Origin: Cymodocea nodosa | Lineage: Eukaryota; Streptophyta; Magnoliopsida; Alismatales; Cymodoceaceae | Assembly (NCBI GenBank): GCA_036874045.1 | Contig: CM072335.1 | Span: 4,484,001-4,548,000 of the forward strand | DNA length: 64,000 nt | Reading direction: 5' to 3' | In this document: one piece after another, positions 13,701 through 23,959 of the stretch | Layout of the letters: each line of letters begins with the position of its first letter | Numbering within the stretch: the first letter of the stretch is position 1 | The notes under the pieces: generated by a model | Databases searched by the model: none | What the model saw: the letters and a program-made list of their open reading frames with translations, nothing else | Told to the model about the DNA's origin: nothing | Made by a program: the position numbers and the translations under genes

Positions 13701-16700
13701 AAGTATATCTTCGTTGGGTATCTTCATCACCAAAAGGGATACTGTCTATACCATCCTCCTACCAAACGCTACTATGTCTCTATGGATGTCATCTTTTTTG
13801 AGTCTCAACCATATTTTAGTGTTGTTGTACCTTCACCTACCGCTTCTACTCCTACCCCTAGTCCTCTCCTTCTTAACACTCCTTTTTCTCATAATGCCAC
13901 AACTTCTTTAGAGGAATTACACCCCATTGAGACTTGTCTTCCCGATACTTTACAGGTTTATCGTCGTCGACAACACACACCTCTTGTGGTAGATCCTCCT
14001 ACATCCTTTGACCCGACTGCTAGCTCCTCTTCTCCTCTAGAGCCACCTTTCCACCCCACACCCTTAGAAGAAGTGGATCTTCTCATTGCATTACGCAAAG
14101 GAACTCGCTCTTACACACATCATCTCTCCTATGTTATCTCTTATGCTAACCTTCCTTATACTGATTGTGTTTTTGCTCTTGCTCTCACTGATGAGTCTAT
14201 ACCTAAGGATTATCAAGATACACTTCAGGTTCCTCATTGGAAGGCCACCATGGATGACGAGATTGATGTCCTTTCTCGTGGCACGTGAAATCTTAATCCT
14301 CGTCCCTCTCAAGCGAATGTTGTCTCTTGCAGATGGGTGTTTACCATTAAACGGTGACCTGATGGTACAATTGATCGCTACAAGGCTCGTCTAGTTGCTC
14401 ATGATTTTACTTAAGAGTACAAGATTGACTTCCCTGACACTTTCTCTCCAGTAGCTCGCCTTGACTCTATTCGGGTTCTTCTATCTATGGCCATCAATTC
14501 TTCTTGGCCCTTGGTACAAATAGATGTCAAAAATGTCTTTCTATATGGTGATCTTGATGAATAGATTTACATGAAACAACCACCTAGCTATGTTGTTCAA
14601 GGAGAGATGCAAGTGTGTGACCTTCACAAGGTCATCTATAGTCTTAAACAAAGCCCTAAAGCTTGGTTTGAAACTTTTTGCAGAGTCATGTGGAGTGATG
14701 ACTTTGACAGTTGCAAGGTTGATCACTCTATCTTTGTCAAATACACTTCTCATGGGGTTATTATCCTTGTTGTGTATGTGGATGACATGTTACTGACAAG
14801 AAGTGATGTCCAAGGTATTGAAGCTACCAAGAACTTCCTTCAAAGACACTTTGTCACAAAGGATATGGGTACTCCTCAATACTTCTTAGGAATTGAATTC
14901 GTTCATTCTACTAGAACATTGTCTTTGTCTCAAAGAAAATATGCTCTAGATCTTCTTAAGAAAATAGGACGTAAAGGTTACAAGCCAGAAGATACACCCA
15001 TTAAGTAGACTCACTCCTTGTGGGATACTAATTCTCCTATATTTGATGATCCAAGGAGATACAGAAGACTGATTGGCAAACTCATTTATTTAACAGTGAC
15101 CAAACCTAATATTAGTTACAATGTTAATCTTCTCAGTCAGTTCATGCACTTACCTAGAGAAGTTCATTGGCGAGGAATTCTCCGGCTTCTAGCTTATATA
15201 AAGCAAACTCCTGGGAAAGGACTCTTATACAAGAAGCATGGTCATTTAAACATTAAAGGATACTCTGATGTAGGTTATGCTGAGGACAAAAACAACAGAA
15301 AATCTATGTCTGGGTTTCTAACTTGTGTTAGAGGTAATCTTGTCACATGGTGAAGCAAAAAACAGAATGTTATTGCCAAATCTAGCGTTGAGGCTGAATA
15401 TCGCAGCATGTCTAACACCACTGCAGAATTAATTTGGTTAAAAGCTTTATTGTTTAAATTAGGAGTTAACAGTTGTGGCCCAATGTCAATGTATTGTGAT
15501 AATCAAGTTGTCATATACATTGTCGTTAATCCTACCTTTCATGAGAGAACGAAGCATGTTGAAGTGGATTGTCACTTCATTCGTAATAATATTTAGAAGA
15601 AGATTATATCAACTTCCTACGTCTAGTCTGAAGATCAAGTTGCAGATATTCTTACAAAAGGACTTGGTGTTAATGATTTTAGAAAACTTTGTAGTAAGCT
15701 GAGTATGATTGATATGTATGCTCTAGCTTAAGGGAGAGTGTTAGAGATCTAATATTGTAAGGATCCATTTATTTCTATGTAAGTATATAAGGGTGTAACC
15801 CCTTTGGAGATGTTATGCAATAATGAAATAGGTTTTCTTCTCCTTCCTTTCTCTATCTTTTGCTTCCTTCTTCCACATTCACTGCACAACTCAACTATAT
15901 CATTTGTCAACACAACATTGAACTCAACATTGACATGGCAATTTTTCACTAAGGTTTCAACAACATGAATTTAACACGTCAAAATTTTACCATGTGCTGA
16001 ATTTTCAACTAAAAATGGTCCCAACATGAAATCACAGTTGAATTGCTTCTTGGAAACATGTGACTAGGAAGCAGATATATCCACACAAGTAGTGACTCTT
16101 TTTTTGGTAAGTGTTGTCCAATATATATATTTTTCAAAGCTTTATTCAGGGGTCTCCTGAGAGAAAATTCCTGCAGTATCTTTCAGAAAAGGGGCCCATT
16201 TACAACAGGTGAACCTCTATGTGATCATGATCTGTTAGCAATAGCATCTTTCAATGAATCATGAGTATGATATCTTAAGTTGAAAAGATACATGGGTGAG
16301 GTTTTCTAAATTGACAAATATATTCACTGTCACTCTCAATGAAAAACTGGAATTATATAATATAACATGGGAGATAAGAGGCAAGGTATTAGTTGAAGAT
16401 ATCATGTTTCCTTTTCAGTCAACATGCTGAAATAAACATATCTAGTATGTTTTCTTGTAATAAAGATTGAAAGTTGATGAATTTCAAAATGTTAAAATAT
16501 TGAGCTTTCCATTAAGCATAAAAGAATGATAACTGCAATAGATAGAAACCATGATCAACAAATTTGTGCTCTAATAAAATAATCACGTGCCCGTGAAGTT
16601 TCCTCCTATTTTTGCTTTTATTCAATTTACAATCCATTAGTGGATATACTTATTAAGATGTCTGTTCTTGAACTTGTTAGTTTAAATATATTTTTTTTAT

Positions 16701-19700
16701 AAGTAAACAAGTAATTTTCACGAATAAAATCTTAAAATCTATTAAATTCAATTTGTTAAATTAACTATAAGTACACAGTATCTATTGTATAAGTATGCAA
16801 ATACAGGTTGATCTCACAGAAAATGATTAAAATTTCGAACTCTTTAAATTTTCATAGCTAGAGTTTATAGTACATTAAATCTCTCACTCTATTGATTTAC
16901 AACTAATTCAATGAACTTAGTTCATGAAGTTACAATTAACTCAATGGACTATCCTCGTTAAGTTATAATTAACTTAACGAACCTTTCTAGTAACTTTAAA
17001 TTAATATTGCTGTTTGCAGAAGAACTTAACCATCTATTGGGTGGTTCTAAACATTACAAACAACATCAAATAAGCTTCTAAAACTAGTTTATATTACATT
17101 CATCATTGATCAATGCTAACATTTAGATATTCCAAATAGTAAACATATAAATCAAGATTTCAGAGATTTGCATTAACTAGTTTAGAAAATCAATAATACG
17201 ATTTTCTATTAATTGAAATAAAATAAATATAATACATTCAATAATACTAACAATACAAACACAAACAATACAACACATATTTGATAAACATGACAAATAG
17301 ATAATGATTTTTGTTTTGTTTTGTTTCTTCAAATGAGTGAATGGTGAAAGGTAAAATTCTCTATTAACAATAAGAAACCTCTGTCACTACATGTGATGTG
17401 ATTACACCATTGAAAACTTAATTATTTACGATCAAGCGCTCATCTTCCTATTGGATTGCGAATCTAGATTTTTATAAGTTGATCTCCTCTTCAACATAAT
17501 GGCATTAACATGAAACCAAGACTAGAAAATTTACTGTCTCTTGAGAGATGATTCAATGCTTGGTGAAAATATCTTCCCTTCCAATGACACAATCATTCCT
17601 CAGAATGGTTGTCAGTCGCCATGTTTTTGCTCGAAATCGATCTAATATCCAAAAAGTATCTTCAAAGACCTCCGATAATTGATGGTGATTGGTGGAGTTC
17701 AATGAACTTTCGAAACTTCCTACAATTAACACTAATCTCCACACTTTTCTTTATTTTTTCTCTTTTCCTTTTATATTCATTTTAATAATAACTGTTTCTA
17801 CCTAAATCACTGGTTGGATTTCTTTCATTCACATCAATGATTATAATTACTTCATCATTTCATGATTTAGATCATGGTGTGATTCATGCAACATGGTTTT
17901 CTTCGAATTTCCTACAACTACTCACAATCGAATATTAGAAAATAATTGATTCGTAAAGTTAGTGTAACTCAACGGACTTACTCCGTTGACTTAACTATAA
18001 CTCAACGGACTGACATCGTTAAGTTAAGCTTAATTTAACAGACTTGTTTAATTCTGCAGTTTAATAAAACAAATATTTATATAACATTTAACACTTAATA
18101 TGTAAAAAAAGTAATTTCTAATTCATTTACAAATGGTAATTAATCACTAATTCCTTGAAATTATGCATATTCTTTAATTAAGGCATGTACTTGTATAATT
18201 GTAACATAATGATTTAATTCTTATATGATAAACTAAATATTATGCAATTAACCATTCATTAATCACTAATATTATGCACAATTTCATTCTAAATAATGTC
18301 CAAGTGGTAAGCTTGAGTACACAAACACCTTGGTAATGCCTAGGCCCAAATTAACAATTAAAAGTTATATTTTTTCAGTATTAACATTGCTTAAGTAAAT
18401 AATATTAAATGCAATTATATTATTGTCTTTATATATTCATTCTCAACTTATCAACTAAAAAACAATGAAAGATATACCAGAATGATATCCTAAGATCCTA
18501 ACATTAAAATAAGCAATAGCATAAATATAAAGATATAATTTATAAATGAGCATAACAATATATTAATTAAATAAATCTAAATAAAAAGATTAAGACTCTA
18601 ACAAGTCAGCCAAACAAAACAAAATACAAGATAACAAAAATGACTTAACCTTGAGCCTTAATCTAACAAAATAATGTAAAATCTGAAATTAAACTAATCA
18701 ACATATAAAGACAACAAAAAATAGCCACCAAACAAAAAAAATGAAGCATTTAAGGGAAGAAAAAAATAAAAAATATGACATAATAAATTCTGAAATAAGA
18801 AAAAATTGATGTAAAAGTTGAAATTAATCCATTAACATAAAAAAACAACAAAAGCAGTCCATGAAATATAGAAATCAGCTTTGAATCTGCCGAAGGATCC
18901 ATTTGATGAAGCAAAGGGCTGGGCACGTATCTACCCAGCCATGAAAAACCACTTGGCTCAATTATTCAACGTAGCTCACATCCTAAGTCCATTATTCATC
19001 ATGACTTATGATCTTGGGCTATTAATATTTTTGCATTCATAGTTTCTTATGAAGCTAAATACAAAATTTACCAATACAAACTGTGACATCAGACCATTAA
19101 AGGAAAATGCAACAACCAGTTAACTTTTGATGGCAGAGATAAATTTGACAAAAATCTAATCAATTTCCAAAAATGCTTTCACCTGGAAAGCCTGCAGGTA
19201 AAATAAATTCCCTTAAGGTAACTGGGAGCCATGTCAAATTTGATGAATCTTCTTCAATTATTTCATTTTCCGAAGACTTGTGTTCCTCCCAAAGACTTCC
19301 CACCTCTGAATTCTTGTCCAGAAAATACCTGCCATAGTGGGTAAAGAAAGACCCTAATCAATAAAAAATTACCTATCCACAAATATCATACAAATGGTTA
19401 CCTTCACACACATTCAATGCACATTTTGCCCAGAATCAAATTCCAGGTGTTAATAATATTTTCTTAATGCATTTCTCTTGATCATTTTTGTTCTGAGATA
19501 AGATAGACATAAAGTCAATGACATCAAAATCAAACTTCAACATGATGATCATGTGTTGGCCAATGGTTTACTGCTAATATTAAATTACTTGTTTTGTATG
19601 CTAATTTCATCTATAATTATCATCTAGTGTGATTTTAAAATGTGGGATAGCCATCCTCAACATGGTGAACAAGAGTTGGCCAAAGGTTTATTGCTAATAT

Positions 19701-21562
19701 TAAATTACTTGTTTTCTATGATTACTTCATCTATAATTATCTTCTAGTATGATTTTTTAATGTGGGTAGACATCCATTTCTTAGGCCTCAACAAGAAAGC
19801 ATATTATCTAGTTGTATTGTTAGCATCATAAAGAATTTTTCTTTGAATCAACTTTGACAAAAGTATGTGTTTGTCATGCAAGGAACTTCGACTGTTTAAG
19901 GGATTTTTAACAATAAGCAAGGAAGTCATAATATTACAGAAAAAGCAACTTCAAGTTTATCCATAAGATAAGCCAAGACAAACGAACAAGAGTAAACAAG
20001 GGCTCAGTTCAAGCCAACAATTTAGACCCAAAACAGAATGAACATAACCAAACTAGATCACTAACGAAGGTCAGTGTTTGAAATTATATGGTCTTACTGG
20101 ATTTGATCAGGAGACTCTCTGATATTTCCTTTAGATAGAATGCAATATCTCAACCCCACCCCACACACACAAACACACAATACCCTATTTTTGATAGAAA
20201 AAATTAATCCATCAAATTCTATTAAAATATTTGAGAGTGAACTATTGTGATCAATTAGATTTTGACTATATTTCCAAATTGAAAAAGGTATTTACCAACA
20301 TCACATGCTATGGGTGAACAAATCCATTAATTTGAACATATGTACAAGTAGCAAACAACAAGGATATAAATGAAGCATTTATTATTTGGAAGTGCTCAAG
20401 TAGAATTGATAGTGATTTCCATGTAGTTTTTTTATTCATCCCGGCATGCATTGTTCATTTGAAAGTCTAGGAAGTAGTTAATGAACTACCCACTTTGTTT
20501 TCCCAATGCATATATAAAAAATATGAAAACATATAGTGATCCCCATCTCCCAAGTTTTTTTATTCAAGCTCCTATGCAATGTTCACAACCATTCATATGG
20601 TGTATAGTATATAAGAATCCACAACACATACAGTCCACTTTGTTTCCTTAACGCATATATAAAAAATATGAAATCATATAGTGATCCCCATGTCCCAAAT
20701 TTTTTCCATTCAAACTCCTATGCAATGTTCACAACCATATATGTGGGTATGGTATATAAGAATCTATAACACAGACACTACATAGAGTCCAACACTGCAC
20801 AATTACTTGAATATTGATGGGTGCATATTTCACTGATGACAATGTCCCGGTGGACATTGTTTTCCTTATCTTCATTAACAGATGTCAAAATAAAATTTAG
20901 CTGAGGAAGATCATGCACAAATAATTAAATTACTCAAGGTTTTGCAATCCAAAACATATAAATTTTACATCTTTGATGATTCACTGCTGACTTTCAGCAA
21001 ATGTCTTTCCATTGCAACAAAGTTATAAGCATGCTATGCCGAATGATATTGTTGCTCACAAAAAATGATTCCCTTGGTGGACCTAGTTTTCCCATGTGAA
21101 TCTGAACTGAAGTCACATAATTTAATTTCCACCAAAGCTACTGCATTAAATCATTCAAGTAATTCTAACTGGAATATAACACCAAGGCAAAGCGAAGAAG
21201 AAATGGGACCCAAAGTATTGAAGTAGGAGAAAAAAGCTCTTAACAAAGATCATCTCATACCTCTTGGAGGACCCATCCTTGTACCTTTCCACCAACAACA
21301 ATCTTCCATCCTCTTCCATTCCTACTGCTGCAGTATCCATGTCCCTTTCTGACCGATGTCCTGAACCAGATTCCAAGCATCGTAATGGTTCAGACTGATG
21401 CCTACTACGGATCACAACCAGGCCCATGGCTCGATGATGGAGAGCCAACAAGAAAGATGGTGTCCGGAAATGGTGGACATGGTTGATCACATGTCGAGGT
21501 GAATGGGTTCGACAAAGCTTTTGTTGGTGTGATGTCACGTGAGCAGTAAAAATTGCACACAT
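4716..21562 (-). CDS. Root UVB sensitive (RUS/DUF647) family protein, 3' part missing
   Basis: Member of the plant RUS family (DUF647), associated with vitamin B6-dependent root UV-B responses and auxin transport. Exons I can join in frame, 5' to 3': 21562-21261 (start tentative), 19328-19183, 6263-6163, 5609-5551, 5324-5278, 5189-5111, 5044-4972, 4805-4716; together 299 codons. The first exon gives VERYKDGSSKR, the second LREFILPAGFP, then GSVSDDYLDYMLFQFPTNVT, AVGVGSFSGTAVAASAAA, KWVSKDGFGAFGRLLIG, GRFGKLFDDDPKKWRMYADF and AIARGLKDPSFRVIQNHFAI, the family core. The next family segment (E-E-V-W-E-V type) is not found, so the gene runs past the left edge. The intron between exons 2 and 3 is 12.9 kb and carries two copia elements. 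It resembles the RUS1/RUS2/RUS5 group, and I favour a RUS5-like member from the N-terminal segment, but I do not assign it firmly. Confidence 0.9.
6464..6690. repeat. Intron repeat R, copy 1 (diverged)
   Basis: GAAACATGTGACCAGGAAG, a TGCTGTCCAATATTT match, and a later GAATCATGAGTACAATACCT-like segment recur in the same order at 15904-16300; the first part also recurs at 10820-11048. This is the most diverged of three copies in the RUS intron. No coding motif is convincing in it. Confidence 0.6.
6727..6883 (-). repeat. LTR of a minus-strand LTR retrotransposon
   Basis: The 157-bp segment begins TGTGAGAATA and ends TATTCTCACA, so it has the TG...CA ends of an LTR with an extended inverted terminus. 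The adjoining plus-strand CTCCCTCTC is, on the minus strand, a purine tract GAGAGGGAG directly before the LTR, as expected for a polypurine tract before a 3' LTR. It contains TAGAGGCTACATAAAAAGAC, similar to the LTR at 27373-27527. Little internal sequence remains. Confidence 0.65.
6911..7012. repeat. Three 34-bp tandem repeats
   Basis: CCATGTG-AGGTAG units start at 6911, 6945 and 6979, each followed by CAACAATAGAGAACCTC-like sequence, a period of 34 bp. They lie between the minus-strand LTR and the start of copia A. Confidence 0.8.
7059..7261 (+). repeat. 5' LTR of copia A
   Basis: It starts TGTTAGATATCTAACATTGT and runs to the pyrimidine-rich CAACTTCAAC before the primer-binding site. It contains TATATAAGAGTGTAACCCCT, a probable TATA region shared with element B. 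The exact 3' end is uncertain by a few bases. Confidence 0.8.
7262..7273 (+). other. Primer-binding site of copia A
   Basis: TGGTATCAGAGC is complementary to the 3' end of plant initiator Met tRNA, the standard primer of copia elements. Confidence 0.9.
7842..10760 (+). pseudogene. Copia A gag-pol relic
   Basis: The gag part opens MASSSAPQSDLLIHSFPS and contains LNGSNYIIWQQNFENIV and the UBN2-type LNVYQLPTSNIRTFQRYREE. A zinc knuckle CQWCGKLGHKSEKS (about 8556-8600) has lost its last cysteine. The protease position reads DSEVTSHVSG. The integrase keeps the central aspartate block (HIDNTLEF), but the usual glutamate of NGVAE is lysine (NGVAKRKHRH). The frame is broken by many stops. It is not functional. 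Confidence 0.85.
10820..11048. repeat. Intron repeat R, copy 2
   Basis: From TCAACACAACATTGAACTCG to GTGTTGTCCAATATT this matches 15904-16124 almost base for base, at a constant offset of about 5080 bp. It lies between copia A and copia B. Confidence 0.9.
11049..11222 (+). repeat. 5' LTR of copia B
   Basis: About 174 bp, from TGTTAGAGATCT to CAAAACTCAACT, with a TATATAAGGGTGTAACCCCT promoter-like core. The last two or three bases are uncertain. Confidence 0.88.
11223..11234 (+). other. Primer-binding site of copia B
   Basis: TGGTATCAGAGC directly follows the 5' LTR and matches initiator Met tRNA. Confidence 0.9.
11595..12370 (+). pseudogene. Copia B gag relic
   Basis: Opens MASSSAPRSDLLIRSFPS and contains KLNGSNYII and, after a stop, a 114-codon open stretch with LWDILRHIYGHDNNISKIF and LNVYQPPTSDIHTFQRYREE, typical of the UBN2 gag domain. 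The zinc knuckle near 12310 reads C-stop-WYGKLGHRSKKC, so both a stop and a cysteine loss break it. Confidence 0.85.
12580..15710 (+). pseudogene. Copia B pol relic (PR-INT-RT-RNase H)
   Basis: The protease site has decayed to YSRVTSHVSG. A GAG-pre-integrase block (WHCQLGHLSHRKL, CKSCQLGKHHH) ends near 13090. The 374-codon integrase stretch 13164-14288 has VDDYS, NGVAECKHHH and later VFGCIAFVHDH; the second catalytic aspartate is asparagine (HTNNAPEF). Reverse transcriptase runs to about 15008 and keeps the catalytic YVDDM at about 14780, with KQPPSYVVQ and VIYSLKQSPKAWF upstream. RNase H follows (GKLIYLTVTKPNISY, GYSDVGYAEDKNNRKS, KHVEVDCHFIR). Stops separate the blocks. Confidence 0.88.
15728..15738 (+). 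other. Polypurine tract of copia B
   Basis: TTAAGGGAGAG directly precedes the 3' LTR, in the position of the plus-strand primer. Confidence 0.8.
15739..15896 (+). repeat. 3' LTR of copia B
   Basis: Repeats the 5' LTR from TGTTAGAGATCTAATATTG to ACAACTCAACT, about 158 bp. It lacks the 12-bp duplication of the 5' copy and differs at scattered bases. Confidence 0.88.
15904..16300. repeat. Intron repeat R, copy 3
   Basis: The first 220 bp match copy 2 at 10820-11048 nearly exactly. The continuation (TTTCAAAGCTTTATTCAGGG to GAATCATGAGTATGATATC) resembles the continuation of copy 1 near 6600-6690. It therefore appears to be the intact version of the repeat. Confidence 0.8.
16301..19182. other. 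RUS intron sequence with diverged internal repeats
   Basis: No exon of the host gene is recognised here. Related segments built on ACTCAAYGGACT and CGTTAAGTTA motifs lie at about 16935-17000 and 17955-18060, suggesting the edges of a non-autonomous element of about 1.1 kb. The rest is AT-rich with no coding support. A weak tRNA-like stretch (about 18300-18350) was not convincing. Confidence 0.4.
19538..19777. repeat. 120-bp tandem duplication
   Basis: CAACATGATGATCATGTGTTGGC at 19538 and its counterpart at 19658 begin two head-to-tail copies, including GCTAATATTAAATTACTTGT in both. The copies differ at about one base in eight, so the duplication is not recent. Confidence 0.85.
20491..20779. 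repeat. 145-bp tandem duplication
   Basis: CACTTTGTTT at 20491 and 20636 starts two copies sharing GCATATATAAAAAATATGAA, CATATAGTGATCCCCAT and CCTATGCAATGTTCACAACC. A more diverged partial copy lies just before, around 20400-20460. Confidence 0.85.
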
Positions 21563-22139
21563 CGTCAAGTGTGGTGTTAGCAAGACATTGCTAGTCCTAT
21601 AGTTCAGCAGTAAAAAAAGGTTAAAATCCCAGCTTGCACATAAATGAACCATTTAAAAAACGGATAGCAGCAATAAAACAACCAAAATATTCACATGAAT
21701 CACGGATATAAACAAGACAGCCTCTCTTTCCAACATAAAAAGATGAAACTTCTCCAATTTCATAGACTGAATATAAGCGAGTGCTTCATATACATTAGTT
21801 GGGAACAAGTTTTCTTTCCAGATCTTCTTGAATTTTTTTTACAACTACTTTCATTAAGATAGTAACTTGGAATTCACATATTGAACCATGTGCCTCGCAG
21901 AGTACTTTATGCCATTCACATTGCATTGTAGTTTCTTGAATTTTTCAACTGATTCTTTGATATAGATAATAACCCGGCATTTATGTGCTCTGCACCTCAT
22001 TCATTCGAATACTATGTTTCCATGTAGCATGTGACTGACAAAATTTCCCAACCTTGAAACAACATAAACAACAAAAGGGGTATTCTGACGAATATAAATA
22101 GCTAGCCCCTAATGCTAGTATTAGAATCCAACCATCAAC

Positions 22140-22176
22140 TCCCCCCCCCCACCCCACCCCTCCCAAAAAAAAAAAA
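22140..22176. repeat. Poly-C/poly-A low-complexity tract
   Basis: A run of C interrupted by A, followed by a run of A, upstream of the first certain RUS exon. It is simple sequence, prone to slippage and sequencing error. Confidence 0.8.
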
Positions 22177-22285
22177 GCAAACAAAATCAACAGCTCAAAA
22201 GCGCTAAAGAGCCACTAGATACAGCAAAACAACCACCACGATGGAAAAAAAAAAATTTCAAATTTTTCTGAAGAAAAAATTGAAC

Positions 22286-22547
22286 CTGTTCGTCGAGGAA
22301 GGAAAAGATAATAGATGAGGGAGAATTGTTGATGGAGGTGCACAGCCAGCCGTGGAGATTGTCGACGACTGCCGTTTCTGTCGGCGAGTGGCGGTGGAGG
22401 ACAGCTCTCGTGGTGGCGAAGCTGCTCACTGTGAACGTGGGAGAGGGACGGAGACGAGAGGAGAGAAGTAGAGAACGCAGTAGGTGGAAGTAGAGAAGAG
22501 TCTACCTGAATTCTGCTGGAGAAGGACGTGGCGCGAATTTTATCCAA
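22286..22547 (-). CDS. Possible upstream exon of the RUS gene
   Basis: An open frame starting MDKIRATSF, rich in serine, arginine and proline, reads in the RUS direction. It ends at a good donor (CAG followed by GTTCAA) at 22286, and a plausible acceptor exists at 21597 ahead of the first certain exon. It could be a transit-peptide exon or simply 5' UTR. There is no homology support for the peptide itself; a transcript would settle which ATG is used. Confidence 0.35.
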
Positions 22548-23959
22548 ATATGAGGACTGGACACGATAAGCTTTCCTTTTTTTTTCTTTTTTTTTTGTAA
22601 TTTCACTTCATTTTTTTTCATTTTCGTGTACTTCTGTTGTTCGCCTTCGAATTTTTCAAATTTATAATTGAAGTTTATCTATTTATTTCTCTTCAATTTG
22701 GAAAAAAAAAAAATTTCCTGAGGTCGAGGAATGGGGACCTTGGAAACCGTGGAATCATGCTCGCAATATTTTCTAGTGTTTGATTTTTTTTGTTTCAGGA
22801 TAAAGAGGTAGATAGATTAAAATAAGGATAACCTTATTTTATAAAAATAAATTACAAAAAACATTATTTGCACTCAAGAAGCGTTTGAATCTTGGAAAAT
22901 ACCAAAAACATTATTTTTATAAAAAAATTATTTTTGTCAAAAAAAGTGAGGATTCTTCGTAAATTAGACATTAAACATTGTTTTTAATGTTACCGTTATT
23001 ATTCTTCATAGATACATAGCAATGCAAAAGAAATCGCATAAACGTTATTATTAAATCATTATAATTATGCGAGAAAACTGTTTATTTAAATTAAATAACC
23101 ATTAGTCTTTGATTTAAAATTCTTCAATTTTTGTTTAGTTTTAGCCCTTAAATTTCAAATAAAAAATAACAATGAATATTGTTTAGATTAAGTTAAAACT
23201 GTAACACAAATCGAATTATAGCATTGATTAAACAACTATAAAATGTACTTTAATTTTAATAATAAAATAATTTTAAAAAATAGATAACACAAAGAAAACT
23301 TATTCTTTTTTGTGATATTTCTTAAAGTTGAATACCAAAAATATCTACAAAAGTGATGACATGTGAATCTTAATGAATACTTAAATAACCTGATATACAT
23401 CAAAGTTGGATAAATGATACATACTTACCAATAATTGAGCAAAACCAATATTATTACTAATAAGCATTACACGAAAACTTATTAGATGATCACACATCTA
23501 ATAAAACTTCTTGATGGTATACCACCAAGAACATCAATCATACCGTCAACAGTAACGTCAAAATTTGATCTAAAGTTGGGAAGCCGAAGGATATTGTGGT
23601 ATCCCATTAGACGACGTAACAGGAGGAACCAATATAAGGTATGTTACTAAACAACTGATAACGTCGTATTTAGCCTTCCCTTATTTCATAGTCTGCAATG
23701 AAAGAAAATCTCAGATTTAAACATTTTAAGCAAAAACACTACCAAGAACAAAAACAATAAAATCTGCTTCTGCTGCAGAGATGGAGGAATCGGATGTTCC
23801 TTTCACTTACATATTAAATAATTGGCTTTTCTGCTCATTCTTGGGGATTTGATCACTACTCCAGCTAGAATTACAAGGGAGACGATGGATTACTATATAC
23901 AAAACACTTCTTGCTGGGAAGAAATAATTAAATTGGTCCACGACGGCTGCTCTGATAAT
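22548..23959. other. Intergenic region between RUS and TAF6
   Basis: AT-rich, with no supported ORF. It should hold the RUS promoter (minus-strand gene starting near 22.5 kb) and the TAF6 3' UTR. Around 23479-23535 there are two short inverted repeats (TTATTAGATG with CATCTAATAA, and CTTGATGGTATACCACCAAG). Parts resemble intergenic sequence near 30.7 kb and 46.8-47.2 kb. Confidence 0.5.

Larger units (their letters stand above)
11049..15896 (+). mobile_element. Copia element B with both LTRs, degenerate
   Basis: A full-length but inactive Ty1/copia element, about 4.85 kb, antisense to RUS. The 5' LTR begins TGTTAGAGATCTAATATTG at 11049 and the 3' LTR repeats it at 15739. The primer-binding site is at 11223 and a purine tract AAGGGAGAG precedes the 3' LTR. 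The order is gag, protease-like, integrase, reverse transcriptase, RNase H, as in copia. The 5' LTR has an extra 12-bp ATGGATCCATTT duplication missing from the 3' LTR. No matching target duplication is seen; the right flank instead begins a second copy of the sequence found left of the element. Confidence 0.92.

Noticed and set aside
18300-18350. tRNA-like sequence
   Set aside because: No cloverleaf can be drawn and the B box is absent.
21155-21652. 165-codon ORF as an independent gene
   Set aside because: Its end is the RUS exon with a splice donor at 21260; the part after the donor is intron.
23479-23535. Two short inverted repeats as a terminator or MITE
   Set aside because: Arms are about 10 bp, in AT-rich sequence with no target duplication; not enough to name an element.
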